Shown piece after piece: positions 21,988 through 35,331 of a DNA stretch of 64,000 bases. The position numbers were made by a program, and so were the translations under genes. The DNA lies in the NCBI RefSeq assembly GCF_040183065.1, contig NC_091117.1, positions 108,864,001 through 108,928,000 of the forward strand, in the 5' to 3' direction. The first letter of the stretch is position 1. Every line of letters begins with the position of its first letter. The notes below the pieces were generated by a model that saw only the letters and a list, made by a program, of their open reading frames with translations, was not told the DNA's origin and searched no databases. The DNA comes from Periplaneta americana (taxonomy: Eukaryota > Arthropoda > Insecta > Blattodea > Blattidae).

Positions 21988-22439
21988 TACAGTAGAACCC
22001 CGTTATACCATGCCTCGGTATACTGTGGGCACCATCATGTCCCTCTTTATTTTAAGAATTTTATTTAAAAATCTACAGAAATTGCGGAGTCTAGTCTTGG
22101 TTCCAACTTCTTTCATTTACTTTGTCTAGTATCTTGTTTCCAAGGTTTTCTTCCTTTCGTGTATTTTCAGAATATGGTACTGAATATATACTAGAGGTCT
22201 TGTTATTTTTTACCTGTCCACCAGCTGATTAGAGTATTGTATTTTGACTTACAATTTGCAACTTTGTTAACTGCATTTCATCCCTTCCATGCCCACCCTT
22301 CTTTTATTCTGATATTTTAACCTTAACTGCAACGTTAATCCCATGTCAATTTGTAACTGCTCAGTTAAATATGTCGCAATGCAACTGATAACAGGGTGGC
22401 AGAAGTTGTAATTCCAGAGTGTGATATGACCATTTCTAG

Positions 22440-22766
22440 AGTGCTGGAAACAAGTTTACAGCAAAATGATATTGAAGATTGGGTAAATGCCGACCAAGAT
22501 CTTCGTAATCTTGTCAATCTTTTCACTGAAGAAAAAAATCGCTGCTTCCACGAGAAAAACTGACGAATGTGTAGGAACTGGTAGACCTACATGCATCTGA
22601 TTGTGAAGATGACGATGAGCCGAGTGTTTCTGCGACAGGATTGAAAATTAACGAAGTGATAGAGAAAATGAGTGAAGTTATAGGATGGATGGAATGTCAG
22701 CCAGATTGCAAACAGATTTATTTCATGCAACTTGCCGCCATTAAGCAGTATGCTTTAAGGGGTTAG
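22440..22766 (+). pseudogene. Tigger/pogo transposase C-terminal tail
   Basis: One plus frame reads VLETSLQQNDIEDWVNADQD. After a frameshift it continues DCEDDDEPSVSATGLKINEV then IEKMSEVIGWMECQ and LAAIKQYALRG followed by a stop. The acidic stretch, the V-S-A segment and the helix ending in W.E.QP have the layout of Tigger C-termini. No DDE catalytic residues remain. The reading ends at the TTAA where the nested element begins. Confidence 0.7.
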
Positions 22767-23510
22767 GTACAGCTTACAGCAGTAAAATTTTGGAAATATT
22801 CAACATTTTTTTCCTCCATTACTGTATATTGTACAATAATGAAAATTAGTATGTATAAAACACTGTCCTTCTGCTATATGAAAAAAATATTTTTACGATT
22901 AAAAAAAATTATTTATGCTTTTGTTTTTGTTGTGTTTTGTTTTTTGTTTTTTTTTTTCAAAATTCAGTTCACTGTGCAGTGATGAAGCTTTTCCCATATA
23001 ACTAAAAAACTATCCAACATTCTGTGATGAAATTTTTTGTATGTATTTATGCATGTCATATCTACAATATGATACAAGATCACTTCTCTACCTTTTATAG
23101 ATTGTCTGATAAAAAAAATAAATTCATTAAAAAATGGTCAAATATCAGTATTTTCTCCTAACACAAAATAAAACAAATATTATTTATTAAGGAATGTAGT
23201 TGAAAGAGCGTGATGTTGTAAACATGAGTTTCAGGAATAAAATAAAAGAGAGAGAACATGAAAAAGTTAACAAGTTTATAAGTTAATGAGGGAAACGCTT
23301 CATCACTGCACAGTAAACTGTCACCATTTTGAATTTTGAAAAAAATATATACATAAATATTTTTTTTAATCATAAAAATATGTTTTTCATATAGCAGAAG
23401 GACAGTGATTTACACATACTAATTTTCATTATTGTATAAGGTCCAGTAATGGAGAATAAAAATGTTGAATATTTCCAAAAATTTTACTGCTGTAAGCTGT
23501 ACCTAACCCC
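22759..23510. mobile_element. 752-bp palindromic non-autonomous element with TTAA target
   Basis: The ends are GGGGTTAGGTACAGCTTACA at the left (from 22759) and the exact inverted counterpart at the right, with TTAA duplicated at 22755-22758 and 23511-23514. Pairing continues far inward: CAGCAGTAAAATTTTGGAAA, TCCTTCTGCTATATGAAAAA and CATCACTGCACAG are found in both arms. No coding sequence. TTAA targets are used by piggyBac and Kolobok elements; the GGGG start decides neither. Confidence 0.85.
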
Positions 23511-23771
23511 TTAAGGAAATGTTCAGGGCAAGTTCGCCAAATTAAATTGAACGACTTTTTGTAAAGAAGACATGAAAATATGTAAGTTCTGTGCTTTAAA
23601 ATTTAATAAAACTATAAATGCAAATGATTCAAAATATTTTAGTGTAAATGTACAGTACTGTGGTTAACTCACATTCGCTTAAAAAACAGTTTCATTATAC
23701 TGCCGATATGTTATAACGTGGGTGTAAAACATGTCTCCCCCACACCCATGGTATAATAGGGTTCTACTGTA

Positions 23772-26275
23772 TCTAATATTCACGAAAATACAGTTACTGT
23801 CATATATTTTATGTACAGTACAATCAATTGGAATAACTTTACCAGTCAGGGTAATCTTATACTACCTACTTCTTAATTTTGTCCATTTGTTTATAATATT
23901 TTTTGTACAAGTAGAAAACTACTAAACTATTAATGTAAGTAGTGAAGTAGTAGTAACATTTACCTCAAATAAAACTGATTGTATTGTCAAGATTATATCA
24001 AAATCCATAAGTGCTTAAGAATTGACATCAGTAATAAGAAGCTTTGAAGTCCATGATTGGTCTCAAAACATAATTTAACACCTAAGCACATATTATTTTC
24101 TGAAAGAGATAAATTAATTTTAAAATATTCTGACAAAACATACTTGTGCAGACATAACATAAATCTAAAAGAAGAAATATTTAAAAACAGATTTCATTTC
24201 ATTTACAGCAATTTATAAATATGCAATACATTCCTGGAAAACTTATAATTAAAATAGAAATAAAAAAAACACAACATTGACTTTAGGATAGAGGAAGGAT
24301 TAAGAAAATTTAAAGAACTACAATATGAAACAAGAGATGATTCAAACCACATATAGTAAATAATAATTATAATTATTGTTTGTTATATGTCTATGAACCA
24401 CTGAAGCTAAGAATAGAAACAAGATTTAGAATTAAAAGGAAGCTTTCTCAATATCCCACTAATAAATAAATTACATATATCTATTTAAATATACAGTTTG
24501 TAAGTGAAGTCAAATATCTTAATTTTGGGATTATAGCAAATGAGTGGTGTGTGATTCAGAAAACGAGACGTGGGGCATAATAAAGGATTTCATTTAGACC
24601 TGTCTCTTTGAATAATAGCTACCAAAATAAATTATGTCATTCGCAACATGATAAAGCAGTGATTTCCAACGAGATAAAATGTGACATTGGAGTATGTTTC
24701 CCCTCACGGAGCAGAGTTATGGAGTATCCATTAGAGTGTGTGAGAAGGGTAATGCTGCATCCTGCCTGTAAAACTCGCAGAGTCAACTCGATAATTTGTG
24801 ACGTAAGAGCACTCTAAGGTCGATTAAAAACATGAACAGAAACATGTTGATACAGTGTATGGAGCTTGTAAGAGGGCAATGATTGTGGATTGCAGGTTAA
24901 CCAGTTTAACTAGTTAATAGTAGGACAGAAGATCATTTAAACGATTTGGATATATACCTTAGGGTTAGGGTGATAATTACCGAAAAGTATGACAAAATTG
25001 AGGTGTCTAGTGTCAAAACTGACCAAGTCACAAAATTTAAGAAAATGAGTTTTAATTTATAAATTGAAAGTAGTAGTGTATCTCTATCTGATGAAATAAT
25101 AATTTGCTACAACATTGGCCACGTCATCGTATTACAGATCACTGAATATAAGGTAGTGCAACAAAATGGGCCAAGTTACTCAGCTAGTGAATTAAAAACT
25201 GGCTAAGTCAAGAGGCGACTTAGTGTCGTCCTGCTGGGATGGTTTTGTTTTGAATCCTATATTGCTGGATTCTGCAACAATGTTACCAAATCAATAGACA
25301 ACATATTTGCATATTCTTTAAATCCTTATATTTAATTTTTGCGATGTTGGCAACAAAAATTCTGAAGTTTTGCATTGTCGACAACACAACTTTTGGAGTT
25401 CTGCATTCATTACCTGGAGACGAGATTTATTATGTACGAAGGATCTTTCATTGGAATCACCAAAACTAGCCGACTGGCTCAGCCTTAGAGGACACTCATC
25501 TTACCTGCCTTGTCTCCGTTATTTTCCTCAGATGCATGATTAATTTTGAGGTATTTTGCAGGAAAATTTAACTACAGATCTACTTGTCTTTAATGGTCAA
25601 ACTAGGCTTTATTACCTTCATGGTTCACCAAGAAATTAACTTATTGGCTGACGAAATCTTGCCACGATAAGAACAATTATATTGCAAGAATTTCGACTCG
25701 TAAATGGAGGAACTCATTTCAGTTGTTCATGATTTCCAACGACTGCGGTAGATAGCACTATCTACAGACGACCAAGCCATGACTCAACTCTGCGACCGAA
25801 GAAACTGTGCTTTAGAGATAGACTATGCCACGTTTATGTTTCAATAGGTTATAATTTCTCTTAGGTATTTTTTTGTAACTTGGAGTGAAATATGTGCTTA
25901 GCAGATTTAATACTGTCACACAAATTCAGATCATTTTTCCAATTGTAGGCCATTTGCTTCTATCCTCGGACCATGCTTTTGGGAGGATTGAAAAAAGCTT
26001 GTAAATTTTATGATTGGAAATCGAGACTGCTGATGTAATGAAGCTGCCTTGTGATTGGCATTTTTCTTTAGTGAAGGCAAAAGGAATTGTTAAGAAAACA
26101 AGCAGAACACCATTTACTGTCCTTGCAAGAGACGAGGTATTCTACCACAATGATACTGTTAAGTATCAAAGTCTGTATAAAAGAAATAAAGTGGTGAGGG
26201 AAAGAATTTCTCTTTCTGTATCTAAACCAAAGATATAAAAAATCTCTTGAAGAAACAATTTCGTCCAACATAGGA
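23772..26275. other. AT-rich DNA without recognised features
   Basis: Several short frames (for example 24608-24817 and 26014-26238) show no recognisable domain. No repeat ends recognised. Confidence 0.55.
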
Positions 26276-26607
26276 ATGGAATTTACAGGAGGGGAGCACT
26301 ATGGTCCAGCACTGCGATCTGTTATGATCTATTGTGCTAACCCTCAAGCTAGGCACATTCCCAAACCCACACCAGCTGAGTACCCAGATTTCGAACAGGC
26401 AACCCCTCTCATCCCTCCATGTGTTGCCAGCCAGCGATCCATTATGACAAATGGAGAAATGGTGATGGAATGATGCAGATGCCTAATATGGGGAAAACTG
26501 GAAGAACCCCAAGAAAAACCCCAACTGTGACAGACCTGACCAGGACTTGAACCCAGGCCCCCTGCGTAACAGGGCAGAGGTCTGACTACTCAGTCACCGC
26601 AGGGGTA
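26276..26607 (-). repeat. tRNA-derived SINE
   Basis: On the minus strand the head (26540-26605) reads GTGACTGAGTAGTCAGACC and then GGGTTCAAGTCCTGGTCAGG, a tRNA-like segment with an A-box-like and a clear B box. The body continues to about 26276 through a C/A-rich section. It is GC-richer than its surroundings. Confidence 0.65.
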
Positions 26608-27059
26608 ACATAGTCACTGCAGTTAAGAGGTCATAATCTAATCTAGTGTAAGAGCTCCCACTGGACATGAGAGTTCCAATATGGTCTGTGATGTCCCTGT
26701 TGTGTTTGCCAGTCGTTCATGTGAAATGCCAGATAGTGTAATCTAAGTGGGGGCTAGTTGAGAACTTAAAAAAAAAATATTACTTATTCTTATATGTTAA
26801 ACAATGTCTTATCATAATACTACTACTACAACAGACTATTCACTATTTGTATGTAAGTTTCTAACATGGTTTGAGTTTTAAGTGAATTGTAATTTTAGTG
26901 GAAGACAAATTTAATCTACTGCGTACAGTAGGCCTATTCTTCTGAGTTTTGTAAAGTTTTTGGTAATATTTCAATAGTAATTTTAATACTGTAATGCAGT
27001 TTTATTATAGTCAAACGGTAATGTCTAATACATATAATTTAAGAAAATATTAGCCCTTT

Positions 27060-27302
27060 TTCTTTAGAATGTTATTTAACGACGATGTATCTCCTACTTG
27101 GTTATTTGGCGTCGATGAAATTGGTGATAGCGAAATGAGGCAGAATTCGCCATAGATTACCTGACATTCGCCTTACAGTTGAAGAAAACCTCAGAAAAAA
27201 ACCCAAACAGGTAATCAGCCCAAGTGGGAATCGAACTCACGTCCGAGCAGAGCTCCGGATCAGTAGGCATGTGCCTCTGCCAACTGAGCTTTGCTGGTGG
27301 CT
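27060..27302 (-). repeat. tRNA-derived SINE
   Basis: On the minus strand the head (about 27225-27302) reads GCTCAGTTGGCAGAGGCACA, then CGTGAGTTCGATTCCCACTT, clear A and B boxes of a tRNA-like promoter. The body has AGGTAATCTATGGCGAATTC and ATCACCAATTTCATCGACGC and ends in the GTTAAATAACAT-type tail. Same family as 49722-49978. Confidence 0.8.
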
Positions 27303-30300
27303 GATATAGCCTTTTTCAGAAAATGTATAAATAAAAAGCAGTAAAAATTGTATAAAGCCGGTACAAAACTGGCCAAGCCTAAATTAAAAACAAGTAAAAA
27401 GTATATAAATTACCAAAAAATATAAAGGGAAACTAAATGCACAACAATTAACTATGTAATTATGAGGAAACAACTTTTTAATTATCACCGGTTCATCTCT
27501 GAAGGTTTTTGCTTAATACTAAAAAAATTTGCTTTTAGTGACTTGGCTGGCTTTGATACTAGATGCCTCATTTATAGCATTAAAGCAAAAGATATGTATG
27601 TTCTAACATCAACAGAGCAACAGATTAATACTTTTCATTTTCCAAAGTTAACAACAGCACTTTATCTGCAAATTTGAATCAAGGTGCAAGAATTCTCGAG
27701 TCAGATTTCCGGACATTTGCTACACCATATTTAGTTGATGTAGATAATATTGTTTCAGAAGTGCAATTAGAGCTTATTGTTCTGCAATGCGATAGGGAAC
27801 TAGAAAATAGATATACCGGTACAAATAAAACCAGTTTGTGCAAGGGTCATAGAAACTTTCCCCTAAAAAGATTTCCTCGCCTATATACACAGATTTGCAG
27901 CGAAGATGCTGAATATATTTTCCATATATGTTTATAAGCAACTTTTATCACAAATTAAAATAACAAACCCTGGCAAAGAAGTCACTGTGGGATTATAATT
28001 TATAGTATGCTCTTCGACTTAGTGTTTCTCACGCAATGGTTCTTAATATAGAAAAACTGGTGAAAAGAAAACACATTAAAAATATCGAAAAACCAGCACA
28101 GGTACTAGTGAGATGCAATAAATAGCTCATAAAATCTTTTTTACTTTTTCAATATAATTAGCCCAAATTTTTCAGTTACTTACACATAAAGCTATTAGAA
28201 ACTACCACCAAAGCACCAAAATAATTTGTTTGCTGAAAGTCAATTTCTCATTTTTGTTTGTAATTGGGAAATTTAAAAAGTTTATCGTTAACTGGCATTA
28301 TTGAAATAGATGTAGCATACAGTATGAAGAGAAATTTATCACATAAATAAGAATGATTTATTTTGTGCTTTTAATAAATACAATCAATTTGGAATCAATG
28401 CTATAAATTCTAATTTAAAAATAAGTAAATCCATATCAAAGATAAAACTATTCTGTCAATTTAATAAATCAGGAACAGCAGTTCTTAAATCCGCTACTAT
28501 TTAAAAATCTCCATCCCTTCCACTGCCACTCCTCCTATTTTACTTCTTTACCTGTGCTTCCTCTCTCACAGAGCTCCAGAGCAGATTAGTGACATTACAG
28601 AGTCAGTAGTTGGGTCTGTCTGTGGCAAAGGAACGAATGTTGCAAAACGTATAAAAAATGTATGATACAATATGGGTCACCTTCGTGACAGTTATCACCC
28701 CTTCCCACCCATTTCCTTTTGCAAGATGTATACAGTTTTAATGCAGTCAATTCCGAGAAACTTTCTCTTTCCAACTCTGGAAAAAAAGCATTTAGAAGAT
28801 GGATGTGCACAGATTCTGTCTGTATCATCAGTGTTCACTGTAAGTGTAGTTCACAAAAAATGACTCGAATTGATTCATGTTAAATTTTTAAGAGAGGAAT
28901 ATGTGTCTAAATGATAGTTACACAGTAAATTAAAACTAAGGTTACCTTCTGTATTCTTTTTAAAAAAAACTTGGTAAAATCCAATTATGAATGTGTGCTC
29001 ATAAACCGAGGAACAAAGTTAATTAAAGATGGCATACATAATAAAATTATTTTTATAGAATTTCAGTAAATGATATTTCTGGTAGGGTATGAAAGTTTCA
29101 ATATGATGTAAATTTAACAATAAACAACTACAAGAAATAAAATAAAAAATAACTTACGATTGCTTTCAGTTACTTTATTATCAGGAATTCTGTCAAGTTT
29201 TTGACATTTTATGACACTATATGGTATTCCATACATTAGGTACAAAAAGAATAAGGCCTAATTAATATTAACCACACACACAAAATTACATACATGCATT
29301 CTATGTAACAGATATCGATTAAAATTACAACAAGAACTGCATATTTAAAACAAAGTTACTCCATCCTAATAATATAACTTTTGTACTTATCTTACACATA
29401 CTATATATTCATAAATACATTAAGAAATATAAAAATCTACAAACTTTTTCAACAGACTGTGATATGTTGTTTATAATGTTGCTTTGCATTAACCTGAGAT
29501 GTTGTTCTACCTGTGAATTAAGTAGAACTACGAAAAATCTGCCAGCTGTTTGTGCCAGAGTATTTGTATTTACATTGGAAGAGCTTAAACACAGTATATA
29601 AAAGTTAATATTCAGTCTATAAGCGAACATACTTTCTTGCACCACTATGGAATGCATGGTTAACATTGCTCATTACTAATATTATATAAAAATTCGTAAT
29701 ACAATGAAATTCAGTGGAAGAAGAAGTGATTAATAAACACCACAAAAACCCCGCATTTCTGAACTTCCGATGACAACAGAATGTACACTATACTTATCAT
29801 GTGAGTGATTTGGGAAGAACAATTTCAAACAAAATTACAGAAAGCAGTTGATAGCTCATGGTACCTTGCTAACAATTTAAAAATATAATTTATTAGAAAA
29901 ATAAGACCAAACTAAGATTATAACAAATAGCTCTTATTTAATTGCAGTAACATCATAACCATGAAATATAAATCGTGACATCCTTTTATAGCAGAATTTG
30001 GACTGTTAGTTATTACTTTGATCCACGTTTAACATTAGCATGAACTCATATCAGTGCTAAAAATTATCACAGTGAACTTAATGAGATTCAGGAATCACGA
30101 TTTTATTACTATCGAAGTGTTGAACTTATAATTCGGCAAAATATTAATTTGGAAGTTCAGATAATAAGTGTTTACCTGTTTCTTACATCCTATTTTACAG
30201 ACCATACAACAAAATTGACTTACTCTATCACCATCATCTAATTTCTAGAATTGGACTTGATGAAGTGGGACCCTTTCAGTCCTTATTCTTGTGAAGATTA

Positions 30301-32384
30301 TGACTCTACATTAGGCATAATATTAATACAATTATATTATTGCTAACTTTCACCAGTTCACTGAAGGTCACAGAAATAGCAATAGTTGTACAGTTTTAGT
30401 GTACATAACTTCTGTTCCCCCTGGAAATCTGCTGTAATATCTGATACAAATACAGATAATCAAATGCGTCTCACGGCCCTGCTGAACTATCAATGCTATC
30501 AATTATAAGCTGCCACTTTCAAGACAGTTAAAAGGTTTCAATTACTGACATTGCAATTTGAGGTAATTTATATTATATTTAAAATGTGTCCATATCTTGG
30601 TCTATCCAAAACCTTTACACAACCATTTGGGTAAATTCTGTAAATTACTATTGAAAAGCTGTCATTGAAAATGCTATATAATGTATGTAATTCATAATTC
30701 CTTAATTAATATGAAATTAATTGCTCTCACTATTTAACAAAACTAATTTAGAGAGGTACTGAACTAAAAATCACATTCTGGGATAATATATTCTAAACAA
30801 CATGCATTTGATTATTATACATATGATAGCGCAAACTAGACTTTTCTATGACAAATGGTTTCCAAGTAACATACCTCTAAACATGGATATTGGTGATTCA
30901 TGTGATGCACACTGCCGTGCCGAACTTCAGCAAGTCCATTCTTGCTGTAGTTAATCACGTTACATTCACTGTAATTCATATTTTTTCATAACAAAGTGTT
31001 AAGCAGCTGCGAGCTTACACAACACAAGCCACGAGTTTGGCAGTGTGACATCAGCAGCAGTGGTGGACAAATTTCCTTCACTTGTATATTGAGAACCATT
31101 TGATATTTTGAGTTGCAGTTTCCAGTACTGTCATCAGCTCCCTGTTGTCTACAACATATAGAAAATAATTTTTTTATTCAGTGCCCCTTTACTGCATGGT
31201 TACATGAACATTTTCAGTCAACAGGAAGCAGTGCTTCTTTTAGGAGAGGTGAGTTGTAGCAGAGACAGGTAATACCAATTTTTAAAAGTACCCTAATCCG
31301 AAAAAAAATCCTATGAAGCTAATAATAATTATTCATAAATTCAATAACGTCTTATTATACAAAATCAACGGGCAAACTAGTTAATTCAATTAATGTAGGC
31401 AACTAATTAATAAATGAACTATGATCCCCATACAAGTGCTTCATAAGACAGAGGTAAGGAGGGGTGGAAGGCCAGAGAGAAGTACAGAAATAGTTATTCT
31501 GTTGCATCATCTCTAACGTCATACTGAAGTCATGGAGTTAATAAGTAAATTCGAATTACACAGGATACCATATAGGGCTGCCATCCATTCCTTATTGACC
31601 GGGATTGCCCTGGCATGGAATACTTTGTCCCGAGTTCCTGACATTGATGGCAGTCTCCTAGACTTTTCTGCCGAAATCTCCAATAACTATCATAATAGAG
31701 AAAACTCTGTAATTTCCTTGAACTCATCTATGTGTTTGAAGTAGCAAGACACCCTGAGGCTAGCATCAGCATCATGGTCAGGGATCAGGTGATTTATTTA
31801 GACTCAGTCTACTATTTCGTCTTTAGATTTCTTCATTTTAAAATACCGAAAAAAAAAAGTGTTTTTATGACCAACTGTATAATGAATATTCGTTCATTAA
31901 GAAACAATCTGGTGGCGTAAAAAAAGTCAGTCTTCTTTTCAATATTGCATGTTCAGGAAAGGGTATCATTGTGGAGCACCCAAGAAAGGACAAATGTAAG
32001 AGGAAACTCACAATTGAAGGTACTTTGGACTTTTTACTGTGTTGTTCAAAAACATCCTTTTGGTCGTCAGAATTATTTCGAAGTTGGTGAAGAAAATTTC
32101 GATGAAAAATACCACTATGCACGAACTAAAATTGAAGCAACCATCTGGGTGTTTTCAAACCTGACTTCAACAGTTGTTCAAACCATGGAAGCATTGAGTG
32201 TACTCCATTTTAATAAGGTACCGGTACTTCCTTTGATGTTCATAATGTCCATGAAGTTCTAGACATTTCATTTCAAGTGTATTCTTGATACAGTTGAGTC
32301 CAATGGGCTAATATCCAAAGTTTTGATATTGTATGCTGACAATACTAATTGCAATTTTGCTGGAACTGTTAGAAGGCACAGTAA
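27303..32384. other. Long AT-rich stretch without recognised genes
   Basis: About 5 kb of low-complexity-biased sequence with only short frames. The frame at 27462-27677 and the two at 31530-32262 were examined and matched nothing I can name. This could be intron or intergenic DNA. Confidence 0.55.
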
Positions 32385-32485
32385 CCAGGATCGATACCCG
32401 GCCCCAGAACAATTTTTCCCTTCAAATTATTCAAATCTGCTTTACAGGGAGCTTTACCTGAAACACTAGATTTGCATAATATTTT
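32385..32485 (+). repeat. SINE-like fragment, related to the 15.2-kb repeat
   Basis: AGGATCGATACCCGGCCCCAG, AACAATTTTTCCCTT, CAAATCTGCTTTACAGGGAG and CTAGATTTGCATAATA are the reverse complement of the block at about 15202-15295. This is a truncated third copy in the opposite orientation. Confidence 0.75.
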
Positions 32486-32795
32486 TTTATAAATTGCAAA
32501 AAGCTTTAGGAAGTAACTTAATTAGTCAAAACTGTGCAGCAGTATTGCTCTCAATTCTGCGATATGTGTACTATTTGTTATTGAGATTACTGCTGGCAAG
32601 ATGTTGACATTTTCACATTTACACAGCGAGAACTGACTTAAAGAAATGTATGGCCCTGTTGATAGTGAGTTTGATACTTCTTCTGGTGGACACAGTAATA
32701 CTAGATAGCTGGCTTCACTACCAGTTATGAGTATTATAAAGAGGTTAGTTAATAAAATGGTCGGATCAGTGAAATAATATTTTCTGAGCCAAGAA

Positions 32796-32798
<3 letters not shown>

Positions 32799-32846
<48 letters not shown>
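32799..32846. repeat. (AT)n microsatellite
   Basis: About 24 uninterrupted AT dinucleotides. Confidence 0.95.
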
Positions 32847-32848
<2 letters not shown>

Positions 32849-33594
32849 AGTGAGAATGAAACAGAAGTTTGACTGTACTTTCTGAGCATTCAAGCAAAAA
32901 TTTTCCAAAAAGCGACTTTAAATACGGTATCTCAATGTTAGAGATGGTTTAGCAATGAGAGTATTTGAATATAAATTGTCGAAGAATTCGATTCTTATGA
33001 GTTCTCGAAATCTCAAATGACGGTCTTCAGAGTATTCAAATATTTTGGCGAGGTTTTTAGATATTCTCTAGGTCAAAGTTTTCTCTTCCTGTACTCAATT
33101 TGAAGATGTCACTGTGCATGCAGTCAGTATAACCAACATATAGTTACGGAATTTTACTAGTTAATCATAACATCCTCTAATTGCCATTGTAGTTGGCAAT
33201 AGGTTAAACAATGTTCATTATAGCAAATTATTATCAATCAAACATTGACACCACTCATAATAGGCAGGGGCGAATCTAGCTACTTGGCGCCTCTAGGTAG
33301 AGAAAAATATTTCCGTCCCTTATTTCACTCTATATGCGTCATTTGGATCAACTGAAATAATTGATTACTGTTCCTATTACCGGAAACGCCTGACTCAGAT
33401 AAACAACACGTTCCACTATTTTCGGTACTGTCCACCATATTATTACACTCTGATGTATCTGGACTCGAACTGAAACAAGCTGGCTGAGTTTGTTTCTTTA
33501 AATAGCACAACTAATTTTGCATTTTTTCTCACAATTTCCTCTTTTTTTTATTTCCTTTTCTTTCGCGAGTTTTCAGTATTGTTGTTTAGTCAAC

Positions 33595-33765
33595 TGACCG
33601 AAGACAGGTCTGGACCCCACAAATGAAACCATCAAGGCATAACTCATAAGGTAACTAGGCCAGGAGATAATGGAGTAGAGTGACCAGTTCCTTTCCCCCC
33701 TCCATTGCATACATCGCTGACTAGCTACATATTACACAAATCAGATTTCAGATGCAGTTCTTCCT
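33595..33765. repeat. Probable interspersed repeat, unclassified
   Basis: A GC-richer block (CTGACCGAAGACAGGTCTGG to about ACACAAATCAGATTTCAG) resembles, from memory, a dispersed insect repeat, but only one copy is in this window. No coding potential and no tRNA boxes seen. Confidence 0.3.
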
Positions 33766-33799
33766 CTGACAAATATCGTCAAGTGAGATGTACTGTCTG

Positions 33800-34375
33800 A
33801 TAATACAGTGCGTTCGTAGCTCGGCCGGACCATTCCGCAGCAGTCTTGGACTGGGTGAAGATTGGTGCGCCTGCCGCCAGAGTAGCGCTGTAGCTACCAC
33901 TGACGCGCCAGTCAGTCGAGTTGGATCTGTCGTGAGGGAAAGACGTCTCTGCGCGTGTTGTGAGTAAAATTGTGTTGTCTCGTGTTGATAAAGTGTCAAT
34001 TAATAATGGTAGAGTACACTTTAAAACAACGTATTTTTCTCTATGATGCATATGTGAAATACTCTTCTGCAAGGTGACTAAGAGAATTTGAACATTGGTT
34101 TGCAGGTGTTCGAATTCCTAGCAGGTCAACTATTCATGACCTTGTCAATAAAGTCAGACGTACAGGATCTTTTTTTAACAAGAAACGTGTTCAACATTGC
34201 CATATACTGACAGAAGAGAAGCTTGATGGAGTAGGGGCCTGGGTAGAGCACTCACCCCGCAAATCACTGCGACATTTAGCACAAGAGGTTAACATTTCCA
34301 AGATGTCAGCTTTTGTGGCAACGAAACTTCTGAAACTTAAGCCATACAGGGTAACTGTAGTTCATGCTGCATTTC
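33800..34375 (+). pseudogene. Tc1/mariner-superfamily transposase, 5' half, second copy
   Basis: From ACAGTGCGTTCGTAGCTCGG this copy matches the minus-strand element at 12994-14333 through its 5' leader and N-terminal coding region. The frame from 34004 reads MVEYTLKQRIFLYDAYVKYS, a stop, then FAGVRIPSRSTIHDLVNK, KSLRHLAQEVNISKMSAF and KLLKLKPYRVTVVHA. It ends near 34375, before the first catalytic residue, so it is a 3'-truncated copy. Because the two copies align through the leader, they define a common 5' end. Confidence 0.85.
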
Positions 34376-35130
34376 AGTTGTACAAATCAAAATAATTTAT
34401 AAGCTCATGTCAAGTCATTTCAACTTTTGGCCTCAGGAGTGAATACAGTGTATTACCATTAAATAAAGTACTAAAATTTTTGCTGATTACAATGAACTGA
34501 ACTAACGATACTAACCCCTTGTGTTGTACTAGTATATTGTAAAACTCTTCTGTATATATTTCAACTAGAATGTGACTATAATTAAGACTTTGTAATACTA
34601 TTAAGATTTTTTTTTTTACAAGTTCTATATTCTAGCTGTGAAGTGATGTACGAATACCATGGAATGTAAATAAATACAATACAATATTACTGTAAAAATA
34701 TTGATTTTATTCACATCAACGATCCCAGGTAAAAAAGATTCTTCAGAATTATGAACAGAGTAATAGGACTATTGATGAGAAACCGTCTAGGAGATATTTC
34801 GTTGGATCATTGCAATAGGATGTTCACTGAGGGGGAAGAATTTTTATGTAAAACTCTGTAGCACCCTGGGTTAAAAACAGAGAATGGTATATATACTTTG
34901 AAGTACATCTAATTTTAAATGTTAAATCTTTTAATTTTATAAACAGAATATAACTAATTTTTCGATTACTTGCCTTCCCAGTTTAAAAAATGCCTTCCAT
35001 TCTCAGAAAATATTGTTCTGAAAGAATCACTGACTGTATGAGAGAGGCCTATTGCACCACAATAGCGTCCCTAAGTATTTTATCTTCACTTTTTTATATT
35101 TCGCAGGCAGGTATATCTGTACATTAATAT
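34376..35130. other. AT-rich DNA without recognised features
   Basis: Nothing recognised apart from short homopolymer runs. Confidence 0.5.
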
Positions 35131-35288
35131 GTGTGTGTGTGTGTATTTATTCACACTGCAATGGGTATATACCCGGTGGCAGTGGTAACTAATTACACTC
35201 AATAATGACAATAATAAACTTAGTAATTAAAAATACACTTAATAATAATACCAATAATTAATACAAATAATTAATACTAACAATAATT

Positions 35289-35331
<43 letters not shown>

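Larger units (their letters stand above)
21990..23769 (+). mobile_element. Tigger/pogo element remnant, carrying a nested TTAA palindrome
   Basis: The ends are CAGTAGAACCCCGTTATACC (from 21990) and, on the other strand from 23769, CAGTAGAACCCTATTATACC. Both are flanked by TA (21988-21989 and 23770-23771). CAGT..AACC with a TA target is typical of Tigger/pogo elements. The interior retains only the C-terminal tail of the transposase (22440-22766) and then the nested element at 22759-23510. At 1780 bp including the 752-bp insertion it is a deletion derivative. Confidence 0.85.

Noticed and set aside
26014..26238. 74-codon plus-strand frame with a minus-strand counterpart
   Set aside because: No domain and no sign of splicing; typical chance frame.
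31945..32262. 105-codon frame with a YARTKIEATIW stretch, faintly like a transposase helix
   Set aside because: The likeness to PIF/Harbinger-type sequence is too weak and unsupported by ends or neighbours.
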